Shown: positions 43,962 through 54,585, numbered from the stretch's first letter. The stretch is 64,000 nt of DNA from Amycolatopsis taiwanensis DSM 45107 (GCF_000519205.1 NZ_JAFB01000036.1:1-64000), one strand, 5' to 3'. A program made the numbers and translations. The notes: generated by a model not told the origin, from the sequence alone.

Positions 43962-44666
43962 TCAAGCCTCCATTTTCGTTCGCACGGTGACCTTTTCGAT
44001 GTCCTTGACGCGCGGCCGGGCCGGCACGAGGCGGTTGACGAACACGCCCGGCGTGACCACGATGTCGGGGTCGACGAACCCGTCGAGCATGACTTCGGTT
44101 TCGGCGACGGTGACCCGGCCGCAGGTGGCGACGAGCGGGTTGAAGTTGCGCGCGGCGAGGCGGTAGACGAGGTTGCCGGCGCGGTCGGCGGTGTGGGCGT
44201 GCACCAACGCGACGTCGGCGACGATGCCGCGTTCTTGCACGTAGGTTTCGCCGTCGAACTCGGCGTGTGGCTTGCCTTCGGCGACCGGGGTGCCGACCCC
44301 GGTGCGGGTGTAGAAGGCGGGAATCCCCGCGCCGCCGGCACGCATCCGCTCGGCGAGTGTGCCCTGGGGTGCGAACTCCACTTCCAGCTCACCGTCGAGG
44401 TACTGCTGCGCGAAGAGCTTGTTCTCACCGACGTAGGAGGCCACGACCTTGCGCACCTGGCGGTTCTCCAGCAGGAGACCGAGGCCCTTGCCGTCGACAC
44501 CCATGTTGTTGGACACGATCGTCAACTCGCGCACACCGGAGTCGCGGACGGCCTCGATGAGGTCGTTGGGGTTGCCGCTGAGACCGAAACCGCCGACGGC
44601 GATCGTGATGCCGTCGGCGAGCACGTCGGCGAGTGCGTCGGCGGCGCTGCCGTGGATCGTGGGCAC
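43962..44666 (-). CDS. 3-oxoacid CoA-transferase, subunit A
   Basis: The 234-residue alpha subunit starts at GTG 44666 behind GGAGGAGAACGC. It contains [21 protein letters not shown] near 20, the glycine-rich CoA-binding region, [15 protein letters not shown] near 52, and [30 protein letters not shown] near 96, all typical of PcaI/ScoA-type subunits. It forms a heteromer with the next gene product. It is divergent from an IclR-type gene, with a palindromic site in the 323-base region between them. Confidence 0.9.
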   Translation of the reverse strand: MPTIHGSAADALADVLADGITIAVGGFGLSGNPNDLIEAVRDSGVRELTIVSNNMGVDGKGLGLLLENRQVRKVVASYVGENKLFAQQYLDGELEVEFAPQGTLAERMRAGGAGIPAFYTRTGVGTPVAEGKPHAEFDGETYVQERGIVADVALVHAHTADRAGNLVYRLAARNFNPLVATCGRVTVAETEVMLDGFVDPDIVVTPGVFVNRLVPARPRVKDIEKVTVRTKMEA

Positions 44667-44792
44667 GCGTTCTCCTCCACCTGTCCGTTCAGTGAGCGTC
44701 GGGGGAAGTCAATGCGCCAGCGGCCACGCGGTCAATGCCTGGCACTGGTTACCGTTCGATCCTCTCGTCTGGTGAACAGCTTCGTGGCGGAC

Positions 44793-44807
44793 GTTCACTG
44801 AGTGAAC
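44793..44807. promoter_or_regulatory. 15-bp palindrome in the CoA-transferase/IclR divergent region
   Basis: GTTCACTGAGTGAAC is a perfect inverted repeat around a central G. It lies between the divergent scoA-type and IclR genes and is the best candidate operator for the IclR product. A related half, GTTCAGTGAGCG, occurs at about 44687, close to the scoA ribosome site, which could be a second weaker site. Confidence 0.6.
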
Positions 44808-44822
44808 GTAGGATCTGGTGGC

Positions 44823-45014
44823 ATGACACCCCTTGTACCAACCCGCGGCAATCAGGGTGACCACCACGCGCGCGCCTCTGTCCCGCTATCGGGGCGGCGG
44901 GGCGCCCTTGTCGAGCACGTTGGTCGATCGTGGATGGAGCGCCCCGTCGACACGATCGCGGTCGCGCGCAAACTCGCGGAGAAACAAGCATGGCCTCGGC
45001 ACCCGCACATGTGA
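44823..45014 (+). CDS. Small leader ORF overlapping the IclR gene start
   Basis: A 63-codon frame starts at ATG 44823, exactly 21 bases before the conserved element, as in copy 1 at 9233. The peptide shares RGN.GDHHAR, LSGRRGA and ERPVDTIA.ARKLAE with the first copy. Here the frame runs 25 bases past the IclR ATG. The ribosome site is weaker (GGTGGC). It may not be translated, and the shared sequence may act as RNA or DNA instead. Confidence 0.35.
   Translation: MTPLVPTRGNQGDHHARASVPLSGRRGALVEHVGRSWMERPVDTIAVARKLAEKQAWPRHPHM
44844..44992 (+). promoter_or_regulatory. Conserved 149-bp leader element, copy 2
   Basis: This is the second copy of the element at 9254-9402, aligned without gaps and ending at the ATG of the IclR gene. 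The same stems can form: GCGCGC 44868-44873 with 44964-44969, CGGGGCG 44890-44896 with 44940-44946, and TCGA 44911-44914 with 44924-44927. Fully conserved blocks include GGTGACCACCACGCGCGC and CGCTATCGGGGCGGCGGGG. It lies 36 bases after the palindrome at 44793. Confidence 0.6.
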
Positions 45015-45751
45015 CCGGACGGATCGCGGTGGTGCTGCGGGCACTGTCCGGGTTTCCGGACCACGGTGCGTCCACCTCGGAGGTCGCCAGGGCGAGTGGG
45101 CTGGCCAGGCCCACCGCGCACCGGCTGCTGGCGGCGCTGGCCGCCGAAGGCTATGTGGACCGTGACCACGGCACGGGCCGGTGGTACCTCGGTCCGGAGC
45201 TCTACCTGCTGGGTGAGGCCGCGGCGCGGCGGTACGACGTCACCCAGCATGCCCGGGCCAGCGTGCACCGGCTCGCCGTGGCGACGGGGGAGAGCGCGTT
45301 CTTCTCCGCGCGCCGGGGCGACGAGACCGTGTGCCTGCTGCGGGAGGACGGCGACTTCCCGATCCGGTCGTTCGTGCTCTACGAGGGCTCGCGGTTCCCG
45401 CTCGGCGTGGTTTCGGCCGGCATGGTGGTGCTGGCCATGTTGCCGGACCGCGAGATCGACGAGTACCTGCGGCGGGTCGACCTCACCGTCGGATGGGGAG
45501 CGCGGTATGACGCCGGTGCGGTCCGCGAACGGATTGCGCGCACCCGCGAGACCGGTTACGCGGTCAATCCCGGCCTGGTCGTCGAGGGAAGCTGGGGCAT
45601 GGCGGCGGCGGTCTTCGGACGTGCCGGCGAGCCCGCCTGGGCGCTCACCCTCACCGGCGTGGAGTCCCGGTTCCGCGACAACCGCCGCCCCGAACTCGGT
45701 GCTCTGCTGCTGAAGGAAGCCCACGCCCTGACCACGATGCTGCGCGGCTAG
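44990..45751 (+). CDS. IclR-family transcriptional regulator
   Basis: The 253-residue protein has an N-terminal winged helix-turn-helix (about 8-65: IAVVLRALSGF and TSEVARASGLARPTAHRLLAALAAEGYVDRD) and an IclR effector domain (about 85-253: TGESAFFSARRGDETVCLLRE, GVVSAGMVVLAMLP, GYAVNPGLVVEGSWGMAAAVF). It probably controls the divergent CoA-transferase operon in response to an aromatic acid or oxo-acid. It is preceded by the conserved 149-bp leader. Its stop overlaps the convergent SUMF1-domain gene by four bases. Confidence 0.9.
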   Translation: MASAPAHVTGRIAVVLRALSGFPDHGASTSEVARASGLARPTAHRLLAALAAEGYVDRDHGTGRWYLGPELYLLGEAAARRYDVTQHARASVHRLAVATGESAFFSARRGDETVCLLREDGDFPIRSFVLYEGSRFPLGVVSAGMVVLAMLPDREIDEYLRRVDLTVGWGARYDAGAVRERIARTRETGYAVNPGLVVEGSWGMAAAVFGRAGEPAWALTLTGVESRFRDNRRPELGALLLKEAHALTTMLRG

Positions 45752-46422
45752 CCGCCTTTTACGGGTGCCGAACGGGCCACGCGCAGGCCCACGTCGTCGA
45801 CCCGGTACGTCGGGTGGCTGCGGCGCCGCACCGAGGCGCGGCAACTCCAGTCCTCGTCGAACCAGCCGCCGCCGCGAAGCACCCGGTAGCTTCCGTAGAC
45901 CTCTGGGTCGTAGACGTCCCAGCACCATTCCCAGACGTTGCCCAGCATGTCGTGCAGGCCCCAGGCGTTCGGCCGCTTGCCGCCCACCTCCTGGACGCGC
46001 TCGCCCGAGTTGCCGCGGTGCCAGCCGATTTCGTCGAGCGGCCCGTACCGCGGCCCCGTCGTGCCGGCGCGGCAGGCGTGCTCCCACTCGGCTTCTGTTG
46101 GCAGCCGGTACCCGTCGGCGGACGCGTTCCACTCGACGGTCTCGTTGCCACTGTCCAAAACGTACGCAGGCGTGAGCCCCGCCAGCCGCGACAAGGAGTT
46201 GCAGAACCGTGCCGCGTCCCACCACGAGACGCCTTCGACGGGCAGACGGTCACCCTGTGCCGTGCTGGGCCGCAGGCCGGTCACCTCCGCGTACTGGGCC
46301 TGGGTGACCTGGTACGCGGCCAGGTGGTAGGGGCTGACTTCCACCGCCCACGTCCGTTGCGTGCGCCGGTCCGACAGCACCACCTGCCCAGGCGGGATGG
46401 CGATCATTTCGGGCGTGTCCAC
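45748..46422 (-). CDS. SUMF1/EgtB-type (formylglycine-generating-enzyme fold) protein
   Basis: The 224-residue protein spans one SUMF1 domain: MIAIPPGQVVLSD, VSPYHLAAYQVTQAQYAEVTG, LPVEGVSWWDAARFCNSLSRLAGL near 60, YRLPTEAEWEHACRAGTTGPRYG near 105, NAWGLHDMLGNVWEWCWD near 145, and the end RVLRGGGWFDEDWSCRASVRRRSHP...DDVGLRVA. True formylglycine-generating enzymes use a Cys pair in this last block; only one Cys is left here. It is thus more likely a relative with another oxygenase or structural role. No sulfatase gene is adjacent. Confidence 0.78.
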   Translation of the reverse strand: MDTPEMIAIPPGQVVLSDRRTQRTWAVEVSPYHLAAYQVTQAQYAEVTGLRPSTAQGDRLPVEGVSWWDAARFCNSLSRLAGLTPAYVLDSGNETVEWNASADGYRLPTEAEWEHACRAGTTGPRYGPLDEIGWHRGNSGERVQEVGGKRPNAWGLHDMLGNVWEWCWDVYDPEVYGSYRVLRGGGWFDEDWSCRASVRRRSHPTYRVDDVGLRVARSAPVKGG

Positions 46423-46482
46423 AATTGCCTGAGGCTAGCTGTATGTATTTCGCACCGCTGCGATGGCAGGCCGTGCCCGCCT

Positions 46483-46584
46483 TCACTGGTCCTGTTGCAG
46501 TCCCAGGACGTTGCCGTCGGGGTCGGTGACGGTGGCCACCAGGCGGCCGCCACCGACATCGCGCACGGCCTCCTTCACGGTCAT
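46483..46584 (-). pseudogene. VOC-family C-terminal remnant or mini-protein
   Basis: A 33-codon frame starts at ATG 46584 behind GAGGAG and gives VRDVGGGRLVATVTDPDGNVLGLQQ, the usual last strand and metal-ligand segment of VOC (glyoxalase-like) proteins. The N-terminal three quarters are missing. It is either a truncated gene that kept or gained a start, or a gene deleted together with its upstream part; tandem repeats lie next to it. Confidence 0.55.
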
Positions 46585-46691
46585 GGTCACTCCTCGGGTT
46601 GTCGCGGTTGATGTTCGCTGCGATCAGGCTATGGCGGCTTGGCGGCCTGCGCTTCTTGATTCCTGACCGGATTCCGTGCCTCGCTCGAACC

Positions 46692-46762
46692 GGGAAGTCG
46701 GCGTCGTGAACCCGGAAGTCGGCGTCGTGAACCGGGAACTCGCCGTCCTGAGCCGGGGACAC
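46692..46762. repeat. 21-bp tandem repeat, about 3.4 copies
   Basis: The unit GGAAGTCGGCGTCGTGAAC(CC) begins at 46693, 46714 and 46735, with a decayed copy at 46756. The first two units are nearly identical and the third has three or four changes. It fills the gap between the VOC remnant and the end of the binding-protein gene. In frame it would give a seven-residue repeat, but no gene uses it. The rest of 46585-46767 holds nothing I recognise. Confidence 0.75.
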
Positions 46763-46767
46763 GGAAC

Positions 46768-48363
46768 TCAATGGGCACGCCAGACTTCGTCCCACTGCAC
46801 GCTCGTGATGACCACCAACGGCGGGATTCTGGTGGTCAGCCCGGGCCCGTGGACACCGCCGGCGACCACGCTGGCGTTGGCGAAAGCGACGCCGAAGGGC
46901 GCGTAAGCCTTCTCGGCCAGGTATTGCGCTGCCTCGAAGTAGAGCGAGTCCCGCTGCTGGGCATCGAGGGTGCCGCCTGCCCGGTTGATCAGATCGTCGA
47001 CGTGCGGGTCGGAGATTCCGCTGAACGGGGAGGTCGAGGAGAACCGGAACCCGACGCCGGTGCCCGCGGCCGGGTCCCACGCGCCGGCCGTCGTCAGCAT
47101 CGCTTGCCATTGGCGCGAGTTGTACTGCTGGACCAAAGTGGACAGTTGGTAGTTGTTCAGGTGCACGGTCATGCCCGCGGCCTGCCACTGGGTCTGCAGC
47201 GCCGTTGTCACCTGGGTGGCGAGGTTGTTGGCCTGGGTGCCAAGTTCGACGGTGATACCGCCCAGCTGCTGCACGATCTGCTTGGCCTTCTCCAGGTCGA
47301 ACGTCCGGTAACCCGGGACAGCCGGATGGTGGAACAGGCCGCCCGAGCCGGTGAACATCTGGCTCACCGGGTATTCACCCTTGAACAATCCCTTGGAGAT
47401 CGCGTCGAAGTCGGTCGCGTAGTAGATGGCCTCGCGGGCGAGCTGGTTGTCGAACGGCGCGATCTTCGTGTTGAGCGTGATCGCGTAGGGCGAGGTCGGT
47501 GGCTGCAGCGTCACGCTCAGTTTGGGGTTGTTCTTCGCCTGGTCGATCAGGGCCACCGTGCTCAGGCCCTCGTAGGCCTGGGCCTGACCGGCCAGCAGCG
47601 CCTGGTAGGCGGGCTGGTCGCCGCCGATCGACTTGAAGGTCAGCTTGTCGAGGTAGGGCAGCCCCGGTTTGAAGTAGTCCGGGTTCCGTTCCAGCACGAG
47701 CTCCGAGCTGAGCTGGTCGGATACGACCTTGAACGGGCCCGCGCCGACCGGGGTCAGTTTGAACTGTTCCGGCCCCAGCTTCTCCAGCGCCGTTGGCGAG
47801 GCGATCCAGTTGACGTTCGAGATCGGGAAGGCGTTGACCACCGCGGCGTAGGGCCGGGTGAAGTGGAGCACCACGGTGCGCGGGTCTTCGACGGTGATTC
47901 CCTCCGGCGCCAGTTTCCAGGACGTCGGCGCACACGTGCATGTCGAGGTCAGATCGCGCTTGAAGTTGAACGCGACGGCCGCGGCGTCGAGTGGGGTGCC
48001 GTCGGTGAAGCGGATGCCGTCCCGGATCGTGATCTTCACCGTCTTGCCGTCGTCGAGGAACTCGTAGCTTTCGGCCTGGTTCGGTACGACCTTCACGTCA
48101 CTGCCGTCGGGGTTGGCGGTCAGCGTGAACAGCCCGCCGTAGATCGAGCTCATCTGGGAGATGTTCGCCCCGCCCGTGGTGTTGGTCGCCGGGTCCAGCC
48201 CCGACGGCCAGCCGCCCGCGAACGACTGGCCTTCCAGCACCGTGAGCTCCCCGCCGGGCTGCGGCGGGCCGGAGGCCTCCTGACCCGCGCCGGTCGTGGT
48301 TCCGCTGCAGGCGGCGAGGCCGAGGATCATCGCGACCGGCGGAACCAGCCTCCGCAGTCTCAT
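46768..48363 (-). CDS. ABC-type peptide/nickel substrate-binding lipoprotein (family 5)
   Basis: The 531-residue protein starts at ATG 48363 behind GGAGG. Its lipoprotein signal is MRLRRLVPPVAMILGLAACSG (Cys19). It has the family 5 fold: PATNTTGGANISQMSSIYGGLFTL near 60, ESYEFLDDGKTVKITIRDGIRFTDGTPLDAAAVAFNFKR near 98, and AREAIYYATDFDAISKGLFKG near 325. Such proteins deliver peptides, opines or metal chelates to Dpp/Opp/Nik permeases. No permease or ATPase genes are next to it, so it either feeds a remote system or works alone. The gap 48364-48626 shows no gene. Confidence 0.88.
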   Translation of the reverse strand: MRLRRLVPPVAMILGLAACSGTTTGAGQEASGPPQPGGELTVLEGQSFAGGWPSGLDPATNTTGGANISQMSSIYGGLFTLTANPDGSDVKVVPNQAESYEFLDDGKTVKITIRDGIRFTDGTPLDAAAVAFNFKRDLTSTCTCAPTSWKLAPEGITVEDPRTVVLHFTRPYAAVVNAFPISNVNWIASPTALEKLGPEQFKLTPVGAGPFKVVSDQLSSELVLERNPDYFKPGLPYLDKLTFKSIGGDQPAYQALLAGQAQAYEGLSTVALIDQAKNNPKLSVTLQPPTSPYAITLNTKIAPFDNQLAREAIYYATDFDAISKGLFKGEYPVSQMFTGSGGLFHHPAVPGYRTFDLEKAKQIVQQLGGITVELGTQANNLATQVTTALQTQWQAAGMTVHLNNYQLSTLVQQYNSRQWQAMLTTAGAWDPAAGTGVGFRFSSTSPFSGISDPHVDDLINRAGGTLDAQQRDSLYFEAAQYLAEKAYAPFGVAFANASVVAGGVHGPGLTTRIPPLVVITSVQWDEVWRAH

Positions 48364-48626
48364 GTTTTTCCTCCAAATCGCGGTCTGGATCGTCTCGTTC
48401 AGCGTCACCAGCCGTGCACCGAGAGGCATAGCGCGGTTTCGCCGAGCGGAAAAAGGATCGAACGGCGGTCCGGCGCCCGATGTGGAACACTTGCGGGATG
48501 CCGGAGGTGATGGCGATGAAGGTCGGCGCCGCGACTGTCCCGGCCTTGACCGGACAGGGGCGCGTGAGGCGGGTACAGCGCGACACGGGCCGCGTACGCT
48601 GAGGGCGTCCGTGGAAGGCACCGCAC

Positions 48627-50126
48627 GTGCAACTCGGCTCCCCAACCCCTGCCGCGCCGGGCGGCGACGCGCCTGACCCGAACCGGTGGCACGCCCTCTG
48701 GGTGACGCTGGCCGCGGGCTTCATGATCCTGCTCGACGTCACGATCGTCGCGGTCGCGTTGCCCTCGATGCGGCGGGACCTGGGCGCCTCTCCCGCCGCG
48801 GTGCAGTGGGTGGTTTCCGGATACGCGCTGACGTTCGCACTCTCGCTGGTGCTCGCCGGGCGCCTCGGCGACGCCATCGGCCGGCGCCGTATCTTCCTGG
48901 TGTCGCTGGCCGTGTTCGTGGTGTGCAGCGCGGCGGCGGGCGCCGCCCCGACCGCCGGCGCGCTCGTCGCGGCGCGGCTGGCGCAGGGCGCCGCGGCCGG
49001 GTTCCTGGCGCCGCAGAACTCGGCGTTCATCCAACAACTGTTCACCGGTGAGGAGCGGGGCCGCGCGTTCGGCTTTTTCGGTGCGACGGTGGGGATCTCC
49101 AGCGCGGTCGGGCCGATCACCGGTGGGGCGATCCTCGCGCTGGCCGGCGGCAGCCAGGGCTGGCGGTGGATCTTCTACGTCAACCTGCCCGTCGGCGTTC
49201 TCGCGCTGGTGCTGGCCGCTCACCTGCTACCGCGGGTCGCGCCCGGCCCGCGCGGACACCTCGACCTGCCGGGGGTGGGCCTGCTCGGCGGCGGCGTGGC
49301 GGCGGTGATGCTCCCGCTGGTGCAGGCCGACGCCGGGGGAGTGCGCCGGTTCTGGTGGCTGTTCCCGGCCGGAGTGCTGCTGCTTGCCGTGTTCGCCTGG
49401 TGGGAGCGGCGGGTGCTCGCCCGGGGCCGCGAGCCGGTGTTCGATCCACGGCTGATCACCGCGACCCGGGGCTACGCGACGGGCGCCGCGCTGGGCACCC
49501 TGTACTTCGTCGGCTTCAGCGGAGTCTGGCTGGTCTTCGCGTTGTTCTTCCAGGACGGTCTGGGATATTCGCCGTTGCGGTCGGGACTCACCGTGACACC
49601 GTTCGCGCTCGGCTCGGCGGGGGCGGCGGTGGTGGCCGGGCGGCTCGTCGAACGGATGGGACGCGTGCTGACCGTGCTCGGCCTCATCGGCGTGATGACG
49701 GGCCTGGGCACGGCGGCCTTGGTCCTTTGGCTGGCTCCGCCGCAGACGGTGATGTGGGCGGTGGCGCCGGCGCTGTTCCTCGGCGGGGTCGGCAGCGGAT
49801 TCGTGATCTCGCCGAACGTCACGATGACCCTGCGCGAGGTCCCGGTACGGCTGGCCGGTGCGGCGGGTGGCGCGCTGCAGACCGGGCAACGACTCGGCGG
49901 TGCGGTGGGCACCGCGGCGCTTCCCGGTCTGTTCTACGGCGTCCTTATTTCAACGGACGGCGACTTCCCGGCCGCCGTGTCGCTGTCCGTGGGCGCGGGT
50001 GTCGCCGCGATGCTGGCCTCCCTGGCCGTCGCGGTCGCGGACTGGCGGCGTTGCCGGGGCCGCGCCGGATTCCCGCCGTGCCCGCCGGAAGTGGCCAACA
50101 GTCCTGCCCACGCCGCGCACCCCTGA
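48627..50126 (+). CDS. MFS drug efflux transporter, DHA2 (14-helix) type
   Basis: The 499-residue protein starts at GTG 48627 and has 14 predicted helices. Motif A is GRLGDAIGRRRIFL near 88, and the drug-antiporter motif C-like region is FGFFGATVGISSAVGPITGGAIL near 149. LDVTIVAVALPSMRRDLGAS near 40 is the usual DHA2 opening with the membrane Asp. It probably exports a hydrophobic compound by proton antiport. No TetR or MarR regulator gene is adjacent. The C-terminal tail is short and basic. Confidence 0.86.
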   Translation: MQLGSPTPAAPGGDAPDPNRWHALWVTLAAGFMILLDVTIVAVALPSMRRDLGASPAAVQWVVSGYALTFALSLVLAGRLGDAIGRRRIFLVSLAVFVVCSAAAGAAPTAGALVAARLAQGAAAGFLAPQNSAFIQQLFTGEERGRAFGFFGATVGISSAVGPITGGAILALAGGSQGWRWIFYVNLPVGVLALVLAAHLLPRVAPGPRGHLDLPGVGLLGGGVAAVMLPLVQADAGGVRRFWWLFPAGVLLLAVFAWWERRVLARGREPVFDPRLITATRGYATGAALGTLYFVGFSGVWLVFALFFQDGLGYSPLRSGLTVTPFALGSAGAAVVAGRLVERMGRVLTVLGLIGVMTGLGTAALVLWLAPPQTVMWAVAPALFLGGVGSGFVISPNVTMTLREVPVRLAGAAGGALQTGQRLGGAVGTAALPGLFYGVLISTDGDFPAAVSLSVGAGVAAMLASLAVAVADWRRCRGRAGFPPCPPEVANSPAHAAHP

Positions 50127-50219
50127 CCGTCCCTTTTTCCAGCGTGGCCGCGGCGATACCCGCCACACCGGCGAGTTGCTTCCCCGGCGGTTACGCTGAT
50201 CTCACCGCGGGAGGCCGTA

Positions 50220-50708
50220 ATGGAACTGGACGTGCTGGTCGAGATCCCGATGGGATCGCGCAACAAGTACGAGATGGACCACGAACTGGGCCGGATCCGG
50301 CTCGACCGGACCCTGTTCACGGCGACGCAGTACCCGGCGGACTACGGATTCGTCCGCGACACCCTGGACGGGGATGGCGAACCGCTGGACGCCCTCGTGC
50401 TGGTGGAGCAGCCCACGTTTCCCGGCTGTGGGATCGCCGCCCGGCCGGTGGCACTGTTCTGGCTGCGCGACGAGCGCGGCCCCGACGCCAAGCTGCTGTG
50501 CGTCCCGGCGCACGATCCGCGGCAGGAGGCGCTGCGGGATCTCGACGACGTGCCGGCGCACTTACTGCGCGAGATCGGTCATTTCTTCGACGTCTACAAG
50601 GAACTGGAACCGGGAAAGTGCGTGTCGGTGGGCGGCTGGGAGGGCCGGGCCGCCGCCGAGCGGGTCACGCGCGAGGCGATCGAGCGGTTCCAGGTGGCCA
50701 TGCGATGA
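50220..50708 (+). CDS. ppa: Family I inorganic pyrophosphatase with altered active-site motif
   Basis: The 162-residue protein aligns over its length with actinobacterial soluble pyrophosphatases (VEIPMGSRNKYEMDHELGRIRLDR, PADYGFVRDTL, LDALVLVEQPTFPGC, HFFDVYKELEPGK). It hydrolyses PPi with Mg2+. In the key D-x-D-P-x-D motif the middle residue is Glu (DGEPLDALV, about 54-59), matching E. coli Asp67, the proposed general base. Activity may be lowered or changed. It is 135 bases upstream of acetyl-CoA synthetase, whose product PPi it could remove. Confidence 0.86.
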   Translation: MELDVLVEIPMGSRNKYEMDHELGRIRLDRTLFTATQYPADYGFVRDTLDGDGEPLDALVLVEQPTFPGCGIAARPVALFWLRDERGPDAKLLCVPAHDPRQEALRDLDDVPAHLLREIGHFFDVYKELEPGKCVSVGGWEGRAAAERVTREAIERFQVAMR

Positions 50709-50843
50709 CCCGCGAAGGCTCCGCTCCCACCCTTGTCCGGGGACAAACCCCCAGGCCTGGACTGCGGCCTGGCTTGCCCTGATCGGGCCGGAGGACCAAA
50801 GTGGAGGGTGAGGCTGGATTCCCTGCGAAATGAGGGATGTGCC

Positions 50844-52814
<1,971 letters not shown>

Positions 52815-52834
52815 GCGACCCGGCCGCCCCCGAC

Positions 52835-52869
52835 CACCGCAGGCGCCTTTTCACCCGGCGCCTGCGGTG
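52835..52869 (+). terminator. Terminator after acs
   Basis: CACCGCAGGCGCC (52835-52847) pairs perfectly with 52857-52869 around TTTTCACCC, 20 bases after the acs stop. Only the following MFS leader lies in 52870-53099. Confidence 0.8.
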
Positions 52870-53099
52870 CCCGCGACACATGACTTATCCTCAAACGCCA
52901 TTTGCCCATCGCTGACGCGGCGTCGATTATCTATCTTTCCACGGTAGGCCCTCTTCAGTTCGGCGAAGAGGCTGCCATGACGACCCAGGCCGCGACCACC
53001 CTGCGACAAAGCACAGCTCGGTCGGTTGTCCGTCCAGTTTGGACTCCAGGCGAGATCGTGCGCGGATCATCGTCCGCGGTGAGGACGGGAGGACCAGGC

Positions 53100-54431
53100 A
53101 TGACGGCTACTGGCGAGCCGGTTTCCGGCAGGGACGCGACGCGCACCGTCGATTCCGGCTTCGGCCAAACACAGCGGCGGCGAATCCTGGTTTCCGGCGC
53201 GATCGGCACGACCATCGAATGGTTCGATTTTCTGCTCTACGGCCTGATCGCCCCCGTCGTCTTCGAAACACTGTTCTTCCCGAAGGCCGACCCGCTGGTC
53301 AGCAGTGTCGCGGTGCTGGGCACGTTCGCGTTCGGATATCTGGCCCGGCCGTTGGGCGGGCTCATCTTCGGGCATTTCGGCGACCGTATCGGCCGCAAGC
53401 CGGTCATGTTCATCACGCTGGTCACGATGGGCACGTGCACCACCCTGATCGGCCTGTTGCCGACCTACGCCGCGATCGGTGCCGCCGCGCCGATCCTGCT
53501 CGCGATCCTCCGGTTCACCCAGGGCCTCGCGCTCGGCGGCGAGACGGTGGGCGCGGTGATCATGGCGACCGAGGGCGCGCCGCACGGTAAGCGCGGCGGG
53601 TACGCGGGGTTCGTTCAGGTCGGCGCGGCGCTCGGCTCGGTGTTCGCGGCGCTGGCCGCGGGGCTGGTGGCGGGCATGCCCGAGGGCGACCGCCTGGCGT
53701 GGGGCTGGCGGATCCCGTTCCTGGCCAGTGCGGTGCTGGTGCTGGTCGGCGTCTACGTGCGGGCCAAAATCGAAGAGTCGCCGGTGTTCAAGGCCGCGAC
53801 GAGGCATGCTCCGCGGCGGGTACCGCTCGCCGCGGCGCTGCGCCAGGAACCGAGGGCATGCATCACGGTGTTCCTGTGCACGATCGCCGAAACGAGCATG
53901 CTGCAGCTGTTCACCGTTTACATCCTGGTCTATGGCAAGCAGGCCCTGGGCATCGATACGGCCGTGATGCTGCAGGGTGTGCTGATCGGCAACATCGTCG
54001 GTATCTTCGCGAACCCGCTGTTCGGCCGGCTCTCGGACTTCGTCGGCCGGCGGGTGATGCTGGGGTCGTCACTGGTCGTCGGGGTCCTTTATGTCCCGTT
54101 CGTGTTCTTCCCGTTGCTGCGGACCCACAACGAGGCGCTGATCATCCTCGCGATCGCGATCCCGCCGGCGATCATCCAGACGCCCCTGTTCTCCACCGAA
54201 GGCAGCTTCTACGCCGAGTTGTTCCGTGACGCCGGGCGCCGGTTCTCGGGGCTGGGCGTCAGCCGCCAGCTCGGCGGTGTGGTCGGCGGGTTCTTCCCGC
54301 TGATCGCGACGTCGCTGCTGGCGGCGTCCGGCTCGATCTGGCTGGTGATCGGTTACTACATCGTGATTTCCGCGATTTCCTTCACCGCGGTCCTCAGCGC
54401 CCGCGAAACCAACCGGGAAACCCTGGCGTAA
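53100..54431 (+). CDS. MFS transporter, metabolite:H+ symporter (MHS) type
   Basis: The 443-residue protein is a 12-helix symporter of the shikimate/proline-betaine/alpha-ketoglutarate class. GTTIEWFDFLLYGLIAPVVFETLFFP near 38 is the MHS first helix, FGHFGDRIGRKPVMFITLV near 92 is motif A, and FTQGLALGGETVGAVIMATEGAPHGKRGGYAGFVQVG near 140 is the family hallmark. It takes up small organic acids or betaines. ATG 53100 behind GGGAGGACC gives the usual family length; ATG 52977 would add 41 unconserved residues. Confidence 0.87.
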   Translation: MTATGEPVSGRDATRTVDSGFGQTQRRRILVSGAIGTTIEWFDFLLYGLIAPVVFETLFFPKADPLVSSVAVLGTFAFGYLARPLGGLIFGHFGDRIGRKPVMFITLVTMGTCTTLIGLLPTYAAIGAAAPILLAILRFTQGLALGGETVGAVIMATEGAPHGKRGGYAGFVQVGAALGSVFAALAAGLVAGMPEGDRLAWGWRIPFLASAVLVLVGVYVRAKIEESPVFKAATRHAPRRVPLAAALRQEPRACITVFLCTIAETSMLQLFTVYILVYGKQALGIDTAVMLQGVLIGNIVGIFANPLFGRLSDFVGRRVMLGSSLVVGVLYVPFVFFPLLRTHNEALIILAIAIPPAIIQTPLFSTEGSFYAELFRDAGRRFSGLGVSRQLGGVVGGFFPLIATSLLAASGSIWLVIGYYIVISAISFTAVLSARETNRETLA

Positions 54432-54462
54432 TCGTCGAGCCGGACCCCGCGAGTCCCCCGTT

Positions 54463-54520
54463 CCCGTCGCGCGTGTCCCACACTCCCGTCGCGCGTGTCC
54501 CACACTCCCGTCGTCCCGAC
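54463..54520. repeat. 22-bp tandem repeat, about 2.5 copies
   Basis: CCCGTCGCGCGTGTCCC(ACACT) begins at 54463 and 54485, with a partial copy at 54507 that diverges after CCCGTC. The first two units are identical. It occupies the gap between the MFS and Fpg genes. It is the second minisatellite of the window, differing in sequence and period from 46692-46762. Confidence 0.7.
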
Positions 54521-54585
54521 GCGCACGGGAGGGTCCGCCAGGCGCACGCCGTTTTTCCCGGGCCTGGGCGGGTAACCCCTGAATC

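Noticed and set aside
52977-53099. Extended N-terminus of the MHS transporter from ATG 52977
   Set aside because: It adds 41 residues without family match; ATG 53100 has a better ribosome site and gives the standard length. Not excluded experimentally.
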